The position numbers were made by a program, and so were the translations under genes. Below are positions 1 through 6,902 of a stretch of DNA of 12,290 bases, piece by piece. The notes below the pieces were generated by a model. That model did not search any database and was not told where the DNA came from. It saw only the letters and a program-made list of their open reading frames with translations. Each line of letters opens with the position of its first letter. Position 1 is the first letter of the stretch. Origin of the DNA: Clostridiales bacterium UBA3705 (GTDB lineage: Bacteria; Bacillota_A; Clostridia; Oscillospirales; Oscillospiraceae); contig DFIE01000043.1 of assembly GCA_002372735.1 (NCBI GenBank), positions 1 through 12,290 on the forward strand, written 5' to 3'.

Positions 1-1
1 G

Positions 2-211
2 GAGCTGCTGATCCACGTGGGCGTGAACACCGTGGCCATGCAGGGCGACGGCTTTGAGTCCTTCGTGTCTGACGGCGATGTGGTCAAGGCCGGTCAGAAG
101 CTCATTGCCTTTGACATCGACAAGATCAAGGCAGCCGGCCACAGCGAGATCGTTGCGGTCCTGCTGACCAACTCCGAGGATCTGGAGGGTGTGGAGTGCG
201 GCGCAAAGTAA
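2..211 (+). CDS. PTS glucose-family EIIA domain, C-terminal part (5' end outside window)
   Basis: This is the last 69 codons of a gene that starts before the window; the reading frame begins at base 2. The protein begins ELLIHVGVNTV, which matches the conserved strand around the phosphorylated histidine of glucose-class EIIA proteins (HxGxDTV in relatives), so His at codon 5 is the likely phosphoryl acceptor. It continues with a GDGFESFVSDGDVVKAGQ segment and an AFDID segment, both typical of this beta-sandwich fold. EIIA receives phosphate from HPr and passes it to EIIB during sugar uptake, in the cytoplasm. Whether this is a free EIIA or the tail of an EIICBA fusion cannot be seen. The gene ends in TAA and is followed by a strong terminator. 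The glucose class is secure; the sugar is not. Confidence 0.88.
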   Translation, partial: ELLIHVGVNTVAMQGDGFESFVSDGDVVKAGQKLIAFDIDKIKAAGHSEIVAVLLTNSEDLEGVECGAK

Positions 212-246
212 TTGCCTGCCCTCTGTCTGCTCCCAAATAAAGAAAG

Positions 247-288
247 CGCTGTCACAAACCGGGTTTCCGGTTTGTGACAGCGTTTTTT
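247..288. terminator. Strong intrinsic terminator between convergent genes
   Basis: A perfect 16-bp stem (CGCTGTCACAAACCGG at 247-262, complement at 267-282) closes a GTTT loop and is followed on the plus strand by six T (283-288). On the minus strand the same stem is followed by CTTTCTTTATTT. It therefore probably ends both the EIIA gene (+) and the SLH surface protein gene (-), whose stop codons lie 35 bases to the left and 8 bases to the right of it. Confidence 0.95.
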
Positions 289-295
289 GTACTGC

Positions 296-3200
296 TTACT
301 TGATTCTGGCCTCGGGGACCTGCTGGCGGTACAGGAAGGTGACCACCTGTGCCCGGGTACAGGTGCCCTCCGGCACAAAGGTGGTGGGGCTCATGCCGTT
401 GGTGATGCCGTTTTCCACAGCCCAGGCAACGGAGGTGATGTAGTAGGCGCCGGCGCGCAGATCGGTAAAGGGGCTGTCCCCAGCGTCTGTCGCCGGGCTG
501 CCGGCAAACCGATACAGGAAGGTGACGATCTGCCCCCGGGTACAGCTGCCGCCGGGGACGAAGGTGGTGGGGCTCATGCCCTTGGTGATGCCGTTTTCCA
601 CGGCCCACAGCACGGCCTCGTAGTAGAAGGCGCCCTCTGTCAGGTCGGTAAAGTCTGTCTTGTCCGTGGTGGGCGCGGGCTTGCCGGCGGCTCGCCACAG
701 GAAGGTCACTGCCTGGGCCCGGGTGATGGTGCCCTCCGGCACAAAGGTGGTGGCGGTCATGCCGTTGGTCACCTGGTTTACCACAGCCCAGTCAATGGGG
801 TTGTGGGCCCAATTGCCCCTGGCGGGCATATCGGTAAACTGTGCCAGGCCCGGGCAGGTTTCGTCGCTGGTGCAGGGCAGGCCGGGCTTGGTGGGCTCTG
901 CGGGCGGGGTGACAGGTACGGTGGGCTCTGTGCCGGGTTCTGTGGGCGTGGGGTCTGTGCCGGGCGCAGTGGGATCCGGGTCAGACTGGGCTGCCTCGGT
1001 GGTGATGTACACGGTGAGAGCGCCGCTGATTTTGGTGATCCGGTAGCCGTTCTCCACCCCGGTGTCGGCGGGGCCCTTCAGATTCTTAAAGTTTGCCGTG
1101 GGGGTGACGGTGACGCTCTCAAGCTGATAGCCCTCCTGCAGCTGCACGGTAAAATTCACCTGGCCGCTGCCGGAGATGTCAATGGTGCCAAGATCGCCGC
1201 TTCTGGCAAAGGCGGACGTGGCGCCGGGCACCCCCTGGCCGGTGAGATCCTGGGTGGGGTACACAGTGACCTCACAGCCCTCGCTGCACTGGAAGGTCGC
1301 TTCAAAGGCAGCTTCCCCGCAGCGGGTACACACGCCGTTGTCCCCAAAGTTATGGCCCAGGGCGGGGATGGGGACTTCCTTCGTCTCGCCGCAGACGGTG
1401 CAGGTGTAGGTTGTCACGCCCTCCTGAGTGCAGCGGGGAGCCGCGGTCTGGATCCCCTCGTTCCAGGTGTGGCCCTCGGCGCAGGGGTCGGGGCCCTGTG
1501 CAGGATCTGTAAAGTTGGTGCGGAACATGCCCCCGCACAGGGTGCAGGTGTACAGGTCGTAGCCCTCCGCGGTGGCGGTGGGGGCCACGGTGGTCACGGT
1601 AAAGCTGTGGCCGGTGGGCTCAGTGGTCCGGGTCAGGGTCTTGCCGCACAGCTGGCACACCGCGGTTTCGGTGCCCGTTCCGGTGCAGGTGGGGGCGCTG
1701 GTCTGGGTGTAGGCGCTGTAGCTGTGCTCCGCCCAGAATCGGGTTACGGTGGGGGTGGAGGTGTCTCCGCTGATGGACCAGCCGGAAGAGGAGGTCATGC
1801 TGGGGTCACTGTACAGGGCGTAATTCACAGACTTGGGCGCCAGGATGCTGAACACAGTTAGGCTGCTGCTGTTTTTTACGTTTACCGTTCTGCCGCTGGC
1901 AATGGTACTGGAGCTGCCGCCGCCCCAGCCGCCGCCGGAGGAGCCGAAGCGCACATAGGGCTGGCTGGAGGAGGAGGGACTCTCCGCCATCTGCCGGGAG
2001 CCTGCGGCAAAGACCGTGGCGCCCTTGACGGTCAGGGTGCCGTCACAGTCCAGGGGGGCGTTGTCGCCGCCGGAGGCCTGGCCCCATACAATCACGCTGC
2101 CGCCGGTGAGCTCCAGGTTGCCGTTGGAGTCCAGCCCGTCGCCGTTGGCGTTCACATTCAGCATGCCGCCTTTCACGTAGAGATGATAGCTGCCGGTGTT
2201 CCCACTGCCGGAGCCGCCGCCGGGACGCCAGGGGTCCCAGCCCCCGCCGCCGGGGTCAGAGCCGTTGCTGCTGCCGCCTGCGGCGTTCACACCGTCGTCC
2301 GAGGCGGTGACGCTGTAGCACCCGGACCAGAAGGTCACGTCCCCGGCCTCCAGCCCCTCATAGCAGTTGGTCACAGTCAGCTCCACGGCGCAGTCTGCAG
2401 CGCCCTGGGCGCCGAAGTCTGCCTGCACGTCGGCGTGTACCCCGTCGTCCCCGGTGCGGATGGAAAACTCGCCCCCGGTGATCACCACAGACCCGTCAGA
2501 GTGGATGGCGTCGTCGGCGGTGTTCAGGTCAAAGCTGCCGCCGGAGATGGTGAGCACGTTGGTGGCCGCGATGTCCTCGGCGGTGTCGTCACTGTTGCAG
2601 GAGGCCTTCAGCCCCTTGCAGCTCATGGTGTCCTTGTTGAAGCTGCTGTCGTTCCAGCCGCTGCCTGTGGTGATGGAAAATTCGCCGCCGGAGATGGTGA
2701 GATCCTGTGCGGCCTGGATGCCGTCGCTGGCGGATTGGAGTTGGAGCTCGCCGCCGGAGATAGTGATGCAGCCCGCGCAGCCGGCCTCCGGGTCCACCGC
2801 GTCTGGATCTGAGCGGATGCAGTCCCCCTCGGCGGTGGTGACGTTGAGCTTGCCGGAGCGGATCTCCAGGGTGTTGTCGCTGGACAGACCGTTTTTCACA
2901 GAGGTGACCTCCAGCGTCGGCCCGTCAATGACCAGGGCGCCGTAGGCACCCACCTTCACCGCGTTTTTCGAGGCACACTGCAGCTGCAGGGTACCCTCGC
3001 CGTTCAGGGTCAGGTTGGCGTTGGTCTTGCCCTTGATTACCGCAGACTCGGCATACTCCACATTGGTGCCGTCGCCGCCGTCCTCGGTGGGGTCGCCGTA
3101 GAGGTCGGCGTTGTTGAAGGCTGCGTCTGCCAAGGTGCTGGTCCAGCCTGCCAGGGCGGTCAGTGTGACGGTGGAGGCGGACTCCTTCTTCACGGTCACC

Positions 3201-3829
3201 GGGGCGGTGAAGGAGGAGCGCAGCTCCAGCCCTGCCAGCAGCAGCACCGCCGGGGCAGTGGCGCCCTTTTTCACCTGGATGGAGGCGTCGTTGGCGCTGC
3301 CGGTAAAGACGTAGGTGCCGCCCTTTTTCTTCACGGCAACGCTCAGCTTGTACAGGTCGGTACTCTCGTACACCTTGTTCCCGTCTGCGTCAACGGACAC
3401 CGGCAGGGGATAGTCGGCACTGCCGACCAAATACTCCTCTGCGGCTGCGTTGATGCCGGAAATTTCGTACTCGGTATCGCTGCCTTCAAGAACAGTGAGC
3501 TTGTCGCCGTCGAAGACAAAGGTGGTGTAGCCGATGGGGATGTCGATCACCCGGTCGCCGTCCTGGGTCTGGACGGTCAGCCGGGCCACGCCCACCGCGC
3601 CGTCCTTGCCAAGCACCCGGATCTGGCTGCCCCGCAGCTCCACAATGGCCAGGTCGTTGTTGTCAATCACTGCGTTTTGTACGGTGCTCTCACAGGTGAT
3701 GACCGCGCCGGTGTTGCCGGTGAGGGTTACGCCGACGGCCGGGGTCTGCTCGGCGGCGGCCAGGGGTACCAGCCCCAGCAGCATACACACCGCCAGCAGC
3801 AGGGCCGAAACGCGCTTGCCAAACTGCAT
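296..3829 (-). CDS. Secreted SLH-anchored surface protein with Cthe_2159-type carbohydrate-binding beta-helix
   Basis: A 1177-residue exported protein. Residues 1-26 are a signal peptide (basic MQFGKR, hydrophobic core, AAA-E cleavage site). Residues about 145-665 hold repeated Asp/Gly-rich turns alternating with ISGGEF-type strands (SDGIQA, DDAIHSDG, DDGVHAD, DDGVNA, GDGLDSNG), the pattern of the Cthe_2159 carbohydrate-binding family, a calcium-binding parallel beta-helix. Gly/Ser-rich linkers lie near 519-548 and 627-640. About 702-840 contains four CxxCG modules separated by GH motifs. About 841-945 is a beta-rich module, followed by a Pro/Thr linker (about 948-983). Three SLH domains (about 997-1046, 1059-1108, 1119-1168) carry TRAQ/TRGQ motifs that in relatives bind cell-wall polymers. 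I infer wall-anchored binding, possibly breakdown, of a glycan; no catalytic motif is recognised. The ATG follows AGGGAG by 8 bases. The domain call is firm; the ligand is unknown. Confidence 0.85.
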   Translation of the reverse strand: MQFGKRVSALLLAVCMLLGLVPLAAAEQTPAVGVTLTGNTGAVITCESTVQNAVIDNNDLAIVELRGSQIRVLGKDGAVGVARLTVQTQDGDRVIDIPIGYTTFVFDGDKLTVLEGSDTEYEISGINAAAEEYLVGSADYPLPVSVDADGNKVYESTDLYKLSVAVKKKGGTYVFTGSANDASIQVKKGATAPAVLLLAGLELRSSFTAPVTVKKESASTVTLTALAGWTSTLADAAFNNADLYGDPTEDGGDGTNVEYAESAVIKGKTNANLTLNGEGTLQLQCASKNAVKVGAYGALVIDGPTLEVTSVKNGLSSDNTLEIRSGKLNVTTAEGDCIRSDPDAVDPEAGCAGCITISGGELQLQSASDGIQAAQDLTISGGEFSITTGSGWNDSSFNKDTMSCKGLKASCNSDDTAEDIAATNVLTISGGSFDLNTADDAIHSDGSVVITGGEFSIRTGDDGVHADVQADFGAQGAADCAVELTVTNCYEGLEAGDVTFWSGCYSVTASDDGVNAAGGSSNGSDPGGGGWDPWRPGGGSGSGNTGSYHLYVKGGMLNVNANGDGLDSNGNLELTGGSVIVWGQASGGDNAPLDCDGTLTVKGATVFAAGSRQMAESPSSSSQPYVRFGSSGGGWGGGSSSTIASGRTVNVKNSSSLTVFSILAPKSVNYALYSDPSMTSSSGWSISGDTSTPTVTRFWAEHSYSAYTQTSAPTCTGTGTETAVCQLCGKTLTRTTEPTGHSFTVTTVAPTATAEGYDLYTCTLCGGMFRTNFTDPAQGPDPCAEGHTWNEGIQTAAPRCTQEGVTTYTCTVCGETKEVPIPALGHNFGDNGVCTRCGEAAFEATFQCSEGCEVTVYPTQDLTGQGVPGATSAFARSGDLGTIDISGSGQVNFTVQLQEGYQLESVTVTPTANFKNLKGPADTGVENGYRITKISGALTVYITTEAAQSDPDPTAPGTDPTPTEPGTEPTVPVTPPAEPTKPGLPCTSDETCPGLAQFTDMPARGNWAHNPIDWAVVNQVTNGMTATTFVPEGTITRAQAVTFLWRAAGKPAPTTDKTDFTDLTEGAFYYEAVLWAVENGITKGMSPTTFVPGGSCTRGQIVTFLYRFAGSPATDAGDSPFTDLRAGAYYITSVAWAVENGITNGMSPTTFVPEGTCTRAQVVTFLYRQQVPEARIK
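327..607 (-). repeat. Two near-identical DNA copies encoding SLH domains 2 and 3
   Basis: The stretch 327-424 (third SLH domain) and 510-607 (second SLH domain) align without gaps over about 98 bases with roughly a dozen mismatches counted by eye, including a shared block GGTGGTGGGGCTCATGCC. The first SLH domain (about 690-780) is more diverged. This is consistent with duplication of one domain-coding unit within the gene. Confidence 0.7.
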
Positions 3830-3848
3830 AAAATCACTCCCTACACTT

Positions 3849-3902
3849 TATGATACTTTATCATACCACGGTTTTCCGCAGGAAAGCTGAACTTTCCCGC
3901 AA
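3849..3902 (-). promoter_or_regulatory. Extended -10 promoter of the SLH protein gene with two inverted repeats
   Basis: On the minus strand an extended -10 motif TGGTATGAT (TATGAT at 3860-3865) lies about 30 bases upstream of the start codon; no good -35 box is found 17 bases upstream, which fits an extended -10 promoter. A perfect inverted repeat TATGATAAAGTATCATA (3849-3865) covers the -10. A second inverted repeat, GGAAAG-CTGAA-CTTTCC (3881-3897), extends with one mismatch to 3878-3900 over the -35 area. Such symmetry suggests repressor or activator binding; that is inference. Confidence 0.5.
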
Positions 3903-3922
3903 GGTTTTGTGAAGATTTCAGC

Positions 3923-3960
3923 AAAAAGCGCATGGCTTCCGGGGCGGAAACCATGCGCTT
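3923..3960 (-). terminator. Intrinsic terminator of uridine phosphorylase gene
   Basis: On the minus strand AAGCGCATGG plus TTTCC pairs with GGAAG plus CCATGCGCTT (one G-T wobble), giving a 15-bp stem with loop GCCCC (plus-strand 3941-3945), running into five T (3923-3927). It begins 13 bases after the stop codon of the upstream minus-strand gene. Confidence 0.92.
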
Positions 3961-3973
3961 ATTTGTTCTGTGG

Positions 3974-4744
3974 TTACTTGGCGGCCAAATCCTGGGCAAT
4001 GATCCGCTTCAGGGCGTCCACAGCCACGCGGACGGAGGCGGAGGTGTCCTCGCTCATGGTCTGGTCCAGCCCGGCGGCCTCCCGCTCCTGGTTCCAGATG
4101 ACGTGGAAGCAGGAGCCGCAGCGGCAGCCCAGGGTGTCGGCCACCACAAACAGGGCGGCGGATTCCATCTCGGAGGCCAGCACGCCCAGGCGCTTCCAGG
4201 CCTCCCATTTATTCAGCAGCTCATAGGACACAGGCATCTTGTTGGGGCTGTGCTGGCCGTAGAAGGCGTCCTTGCACTGCACCACACCCACGTGGGTGGT
4301 CTTGCCCATGGCCAGGGCGGCGTCCCGCAGGGCGATGGTCAAATCCAGGTTGGCCACAGCGGGGTACTCCAGGGGGGCGTATTCTCTGGAGGTGTGCTCA
4401 AAGCGGATGGCGCCGGTGGCCACCACAATGTCGCCGGACTTCACCTTCAGGTTGATGCCGCCGCAGGTGCCGGTGCGGATAAAGGTGTCTGCGCCGATGT
4501 TGTGCAGCTCCTCCATGGCGATGGAGGCAGAGGGCCCGCCGATGCCGGTGGAGCAGACACTGACCTTCTCTCCCAGCAGATAGCCGGTGTAGATGTTATA
4601 TTCCCGGTTCTGGGTCACATGCTTGGCGTCGTCAAACAGCGCGGCGATGGCAGCACAGCGGCCGGGGTCACCTGGGAGGATCACATAGCGGCCCACGTCA
4701 CCCTCGACACAGTGGATATGAAATTGCTTTTCCAGTTTTTGCAT
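3974..4744 (-). CDS. udp: Uridine phosphorylase (nucleoside phosphorylase family)
   Basis: A 256-residue cytoplasmic enzyme, close to the 253 residues of E. coli Udp. It cleaves uridine with phosphate to uracil and ribose-1-phosphate in pyrimidine salvage. Family signatures are ILPGDPGR (residues 22-29, phosphate site), [17 protein letters not shown] from residue 64 (the nucleoside phosphorylase signature), FIRTGTCGG, and [10 protein letters not shown] (ribose-binding EMES motif) in the C-terminal half. The start chosen is ATG at 4744, preceded by AAGGGG; the frame stays open further upstream, but that part has no family similarity and covers the promoter. The gene forms its own transcription unit, with a promoter at 4784-4812 and a terminator at 3923-3960. 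The distinction from other nucleoside phosphorylases rests on the CSTGIGGPS and EMESA motifs; uridine is the best guess for the main substrate. Confidence 0.9.
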   Translation of the reverse strand: MQKLEKQFHIHCVEGDVGRYVILPGDPGRCAAIAALFDDAKHVTQNREYNIYTGYLLGEKVSVCSTGIGGPSASIAMEELHNIGADTFIRTGTCGGINLKVKSGDIVVATGAIRFEHTSREYAPLEYPAVANLDLTIALRDAALAMGKTTHVGVVQCKDAFYGQHSPNKMPVSYELLNKWEAWKRLGVLASEMESAALFVVADTLGCRCGSCFHVIWNQEREAAGLDQTMSEDTSASVRVAVDALKRIIAQDLAAK

Positions 4745-4783
4745 TCTCGTTTTCCCCTTTCCGTAATATGGAAATACATGGTT

Positions 4784-4812
4784 ATTATAGTGCCATCTGT
4801 GCAGAAAAGCAA
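4784..4812 (-). promoter_or_regulatory. Sigma-A-type promoter of udp
   Basis: Minus-strand -10 box TATAAT (4784-4789, perfect consensus), exactly 17 bases, then -35 box TTGCTT (4807-4812). The -10 lies about 40 bases upstream of the chosen ATG at 4744, which supports that start. Confidence 0.85.
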
Positions 4813-4899
4813 CGGAAAAATCCTTCACTTTGTGCAAATTGGAGAGGGTGACGAAAGGGAAGAGGCGTTTCTGTCGAAAATGACGGAAACCGTGGCGCG

Positions 4900-5430
4900 T
4901 TATTCTCTGCCCATCAGCCGGGCTGCGGGCTTTTCCAGCAGCCGGCACAGGGGCAGCGACACCAGCAGCACAAAGGCGTCTGCCACAAAGGCGTAGACGT
5001 TCATTCCCACCCGCACCAGGAAGGGCTGGGACCGGATCAGACTGTCCACCAGGGACTTCACGCCCAAAATGCCCAGGGCGGTGAAGACCACCACACCGGC
5101 CGCCTGCAGACAGAGCCGCAGCCACCCGGCGGACAGCCGGGCGGTCCGGGCGAAGGTCAGGCCCAGGCCGATGCCGATCACCGCGTTGCCCAGGGCCCAG
5201 CCGGGCATGCCGCGCATCCCGTCAATGAGCAGGCAGTACAGCACCACACCCAGCGTGCCCACCGCCGTACCGCTGAAGGTGCCAAAGCAGCAGCAGTACA
5301 CCGCCATGGCCACATAGCCCAGGCAGAGATAATAGTTTTCAAACACCGGCACCTGCAGGCACAGAGCCAGCACCACAAACAGGGCGATGCCGATGGCGGT
5401 GGCGGTCAAAAGGCGAAGCTTTCCTTTCAT
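4900..5430 (-). CDS. ECF transporter S component-like membrane protein
   Basis: A 176-residue integral membrane protein with five to six hydrophobic segments (roughly residues 8-28, 33-55, 56-72, 79-94, 105-128 and 142-163). Size, the [10 protein letters not shown] start of the second segment, the [12 protein letters not shown] segment and the [15 protein letters not shown] segment resemble the substrate-binding S components of energy-coupling factor (ECF) vitamin transporters of the riboflavin-transporter-like group. Such proteins bind a vitamin or precursor in the membrane and work with shared EcfA/EcfT subunits, which are not encoded in this window; this would make it a group II system. 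ATG at 5430 has a strong AAAGGAG site 7 bases upstream. The gene starts 21 bases after the stop of the XRE-NTPase-CYTH gene, so the two are almost certainly one operon. The substrate cannot be told. An unrelated small membrane protein is the alternative. Confidence 0.75.
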   Translation of the reverse strand: MKGKLRLLTATAIGIALFVVLALCLQVPVFENYYLCLGYVAMAVYCCCFGTFSGTAVGTLGVVLYCLLIDGMRGMPGWALGNAVIGIGLGLTFARTARLSAGWLRLCLQAAGVVVFTALGILGVKSLVDSLIRSQPFLVRVGMNVYAFVADAFVLLVSLPLCRLLEKPAARLMGRE

Positions 5431-5451
5431 GGCAATTCTCCTTTCTGTGGG

Positions 5452-6756
5452 TCAAAGGGCGGCCAGGGCGGCGTTCCGATAGGCGGGGTCGTCGGTGACC
5501 TCCTTCAGAATCTTCAGCTCCTTGGGGAAGCGGATCTCCGCCCCCGCATCCGCCAGCTCAATTTCGGCAATGGCCCTGTCCTGCCAGAAGGGGTAGAGAT
5601 CAATCTCAAAGTACTGGTTGTCATAGGTCAGGCAGTACCGGGTCTTGCGGATAGGCCGCCTGGTGGGGTCGGCCTCCATCAGCAGCTGCAGATACTCCTT
5701 CTGGCTCAGCCGCTGCTCAATTTCTGTTCTTGTGGTGTCAGAAACGCTGCGTTTTAAGGTTTTGTAGTAGACGTAGCTGCCCCGTTCCCCCCGCTGGCGG
5801 ACCCGCAGCTCCTCGCCGGGCTTTGCGGTGAGATAGGTCTGGATGATCTCCACCCTGCGGCAGTTGGGCAGCCCCTCCAGCCAGCGCACGTCCGGGTAGG
5901 CAATCAGGAATTTCCGCTCAATTTCCAGGGGCTCCGGCTCACCCAGGAAGCTGCGGATTTCCTGCACCAGGCGCCTCAGCTTGCCGGTAAAGTCCGTGCA
6001 GTTGTCAATTACCCGCAGATGGGGGTGCCCGGTCCAGGCGGCAATCAGCTTGTCATCCAGGGCGGCAGCCTGGGCGGGCGTCTCGGTGCGGGCCTGATTG
6101 TTGGCCAGGGTGTAGAACTGCTCCGCCCCCTTTGCGGCGGTAACCAGGTGGAACACCCCGTCGTAGCTGTCCCGCAGTTGAATCTCATCCGTTTCCAGCG
6201 CCTCCAAGACCCGGGCAAATTCCAGCTCGCTCATATAGGCCCGGTTGTCCATGGCCCCCCGGTCGCAGACAATCAGAATCTTATCCACAGGCATGGACCT
6301 GGCGGCGGCCTCAAAAATCCGCTCCTTCTCCAGCTGCAGCCGCATCTGGCACAGCTGGAAGTCCAGGTTGCTGCCGCAGCTGCCGGGGGTGACGCCGCCG
6401 GTAATCAGCTCCGTGGCGGTCTCCGGGACAAACAGCACCCGGTAGCCCAGCTTGGTAAATTCGTTCTGGATCCAGCTTAAGCCGGTGGTCTTTCCGGCGC
6501 AGGGCCCGCCGGTGAGTACAATTTTGTGGATTTCTGCCATGGGCGTTTCCTCCTTCCATTGCAGCAGCCTGTCCACACCCACGCCATACAGGCTGGCCAA
6601 GGCGCGCAGGGTGTTGGTGGTGGGCTTTGCCCAGCCATTTTCCCACTTGGAGACCGCCTTGGGGCTGACCCCTACCAGCATCCCCACCTGCTCCTGGGTC
6701 AGCCCGGCCTGCTTGCGCAGGTCATACAGACGGTTGCCGAAGCGATAGTCGTTCAT
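5452..6756 (-). CDS. XRE helix-turn-helix / P-loop NTPase / CYTH triphosphate-tunnel fusion protein
   Basis: A 434-residue soluble protein with three parts. Residues about 5-65 are an XRE-type DNA-binding helix-turn-helix (LRKQAGLTQEQVGMLVGVS, then AVSKWENGWAKP). Residues about 75-265 are a P-loop NTPase of the AAA_28-like type: Walker A GGPCAGKTT (83-91) and a Walker B-like strand ILIVCDRGAMD (160-170). Residues about 276-430 are a CYTH domain with the hallmark ExExK motif (E278, E280, K282), then ELRVRQRG, YYKTLKR, RTEIEQ, FEIDLY and AEIELA, strands that line the triphosphate- and metal-binding tunnel. CYTH proteins act on triphosphates such as thiamine triphosphate, tripolyphosphate or ATP. 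NTPase-CYTH pairs are known; the N-terminal XRE part is the odd piece. I infer a regulator or ligand-responsive enzyme; the reaction is unknown. ATG at 6756 follows AGGAGG. An internal start at 6540 also has a consensus site. It is the first gene of an operon with the ECF S component. Confidence 0.87.
   Translation of the reverse strand: MNDYRFGNRLYDLRKQAGLTQEQVGMLVGVSPKAVSKWENGWAKPTTNTLRALASLYGVGVDRLLQWKEETPMAEIHKIVLTGGPCAGKTTGLSWIQNEFTKLGYRVLFVPETATELITGGVTPGSCGSNLDFQLCQMRLQLEKERIFEAAARSMPVDKILIVCDRGAMDNRAYMSELEFARVLEALETDEIQLRDSYDGVFHLVTAAKGAEQFYTLANNQARTETPAQAAALDDKLIAAWTGHPHLRVIDNCTDFTGKLRRLVQEIRSFLGEPEPLEIERKFLIAYPDVRWLEGLPNCRRVEIIQTYLTAKPGEELRVRQRGERGSYVYYKTLKRSVSDTTRTEIEQRLSQKEYLQLLMEADPTRRPIRKTRYCLTYDNQYFEIDLYPFWQDRAIAEIELADAGAEIRFPKELKILKEVTDDPAYRNAALAAL
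6538..6555 (-). promoter_or_regulatory. Internal ribosome binding site at the HTH/NTPase boundary
   Basis: Inside the fusion gene the minus strand reads AAGGAGG (6549-6555), 8 bases, then an in-frame ATG (6538-6540) that starts MAEIHKIVLTGGPCAGKTT. The site is as good as the gene's own start and would give a 362-residue NTPase-CYTH protein without the DNA-binding part. The codons of the linker WKEETP create the site. Confidence 0.55.
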
Positions 6757-6779
6757 ATCCGATCCCTCCTTGCAGCTTC

Positions 6780-6808
6780 ATTGTACAACAATTCAGCCGG
6801 TTCTGCAA
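6780..6808 (-). promoter_or_regulatory. Promoter of the XRE-NTPase-CYTH operon with overlapping palindrome
   Basis: Minus-strand -10 box TACAAT (6780-6785), 17 bases, -35 box TTGCAG (6803-6808). The -10 lies inside a perfect inverted repeat ATTGT-TGT-ACAAT (6780-6792), a plausible operator for the gene's own XRE domain; autoregulation is inferred. Confidence 0.7.
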
Positions 6809-6858
6809 GTGCCCGGGGGTGAATCCCGGTAGAGCTTTCCCCGCCCTGCCGCCGCAGC

Positions 6859-6895
6859 AAAAAAGCCCCGCCACTGCCGTGGGGCAGGGCGGGGC
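6859..6895 (-). terminator. Intrinsic terminator after the PIN-like gene
   Basis: On the minus strand GCCCCGCC-CTGCC pairs with GGCAG-GGCGGGGC (one bulged base, loop CCAC), giving a 13-bp GC-rich stem followed by six T (6859-6864). It begins about 8 bases after the stop codon at 6903. Confidence 0.93.
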
Positions 6896-6902
6896 GGAGT
6901 GC

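Noticed and set aside
287..1861. Long open frame on the plus strand opposite the SLH protein gene
   Set aside because: It is Gly/Ala-rich shadow coding caused by high GC, lacks a ribosome binding site and known motifs, and lies wholly opposite a gene with a clear domain series.
4867..4890. Hairpin GTTTCCGTC/GACAGAAAC downstream of the ECF S component as a terminator
   Set aside because: The stem has a mismatch and no run of T follows on the minus strand, so the operon's end stays undefined.
4745..5125. N-terminal extension of uridine phosphorylase
   Set aside because: The frame stays open upstream but crosses the udp promoter and overlaps the ECF S component gene in another frame; the family homology starts at the ATG at 4744.
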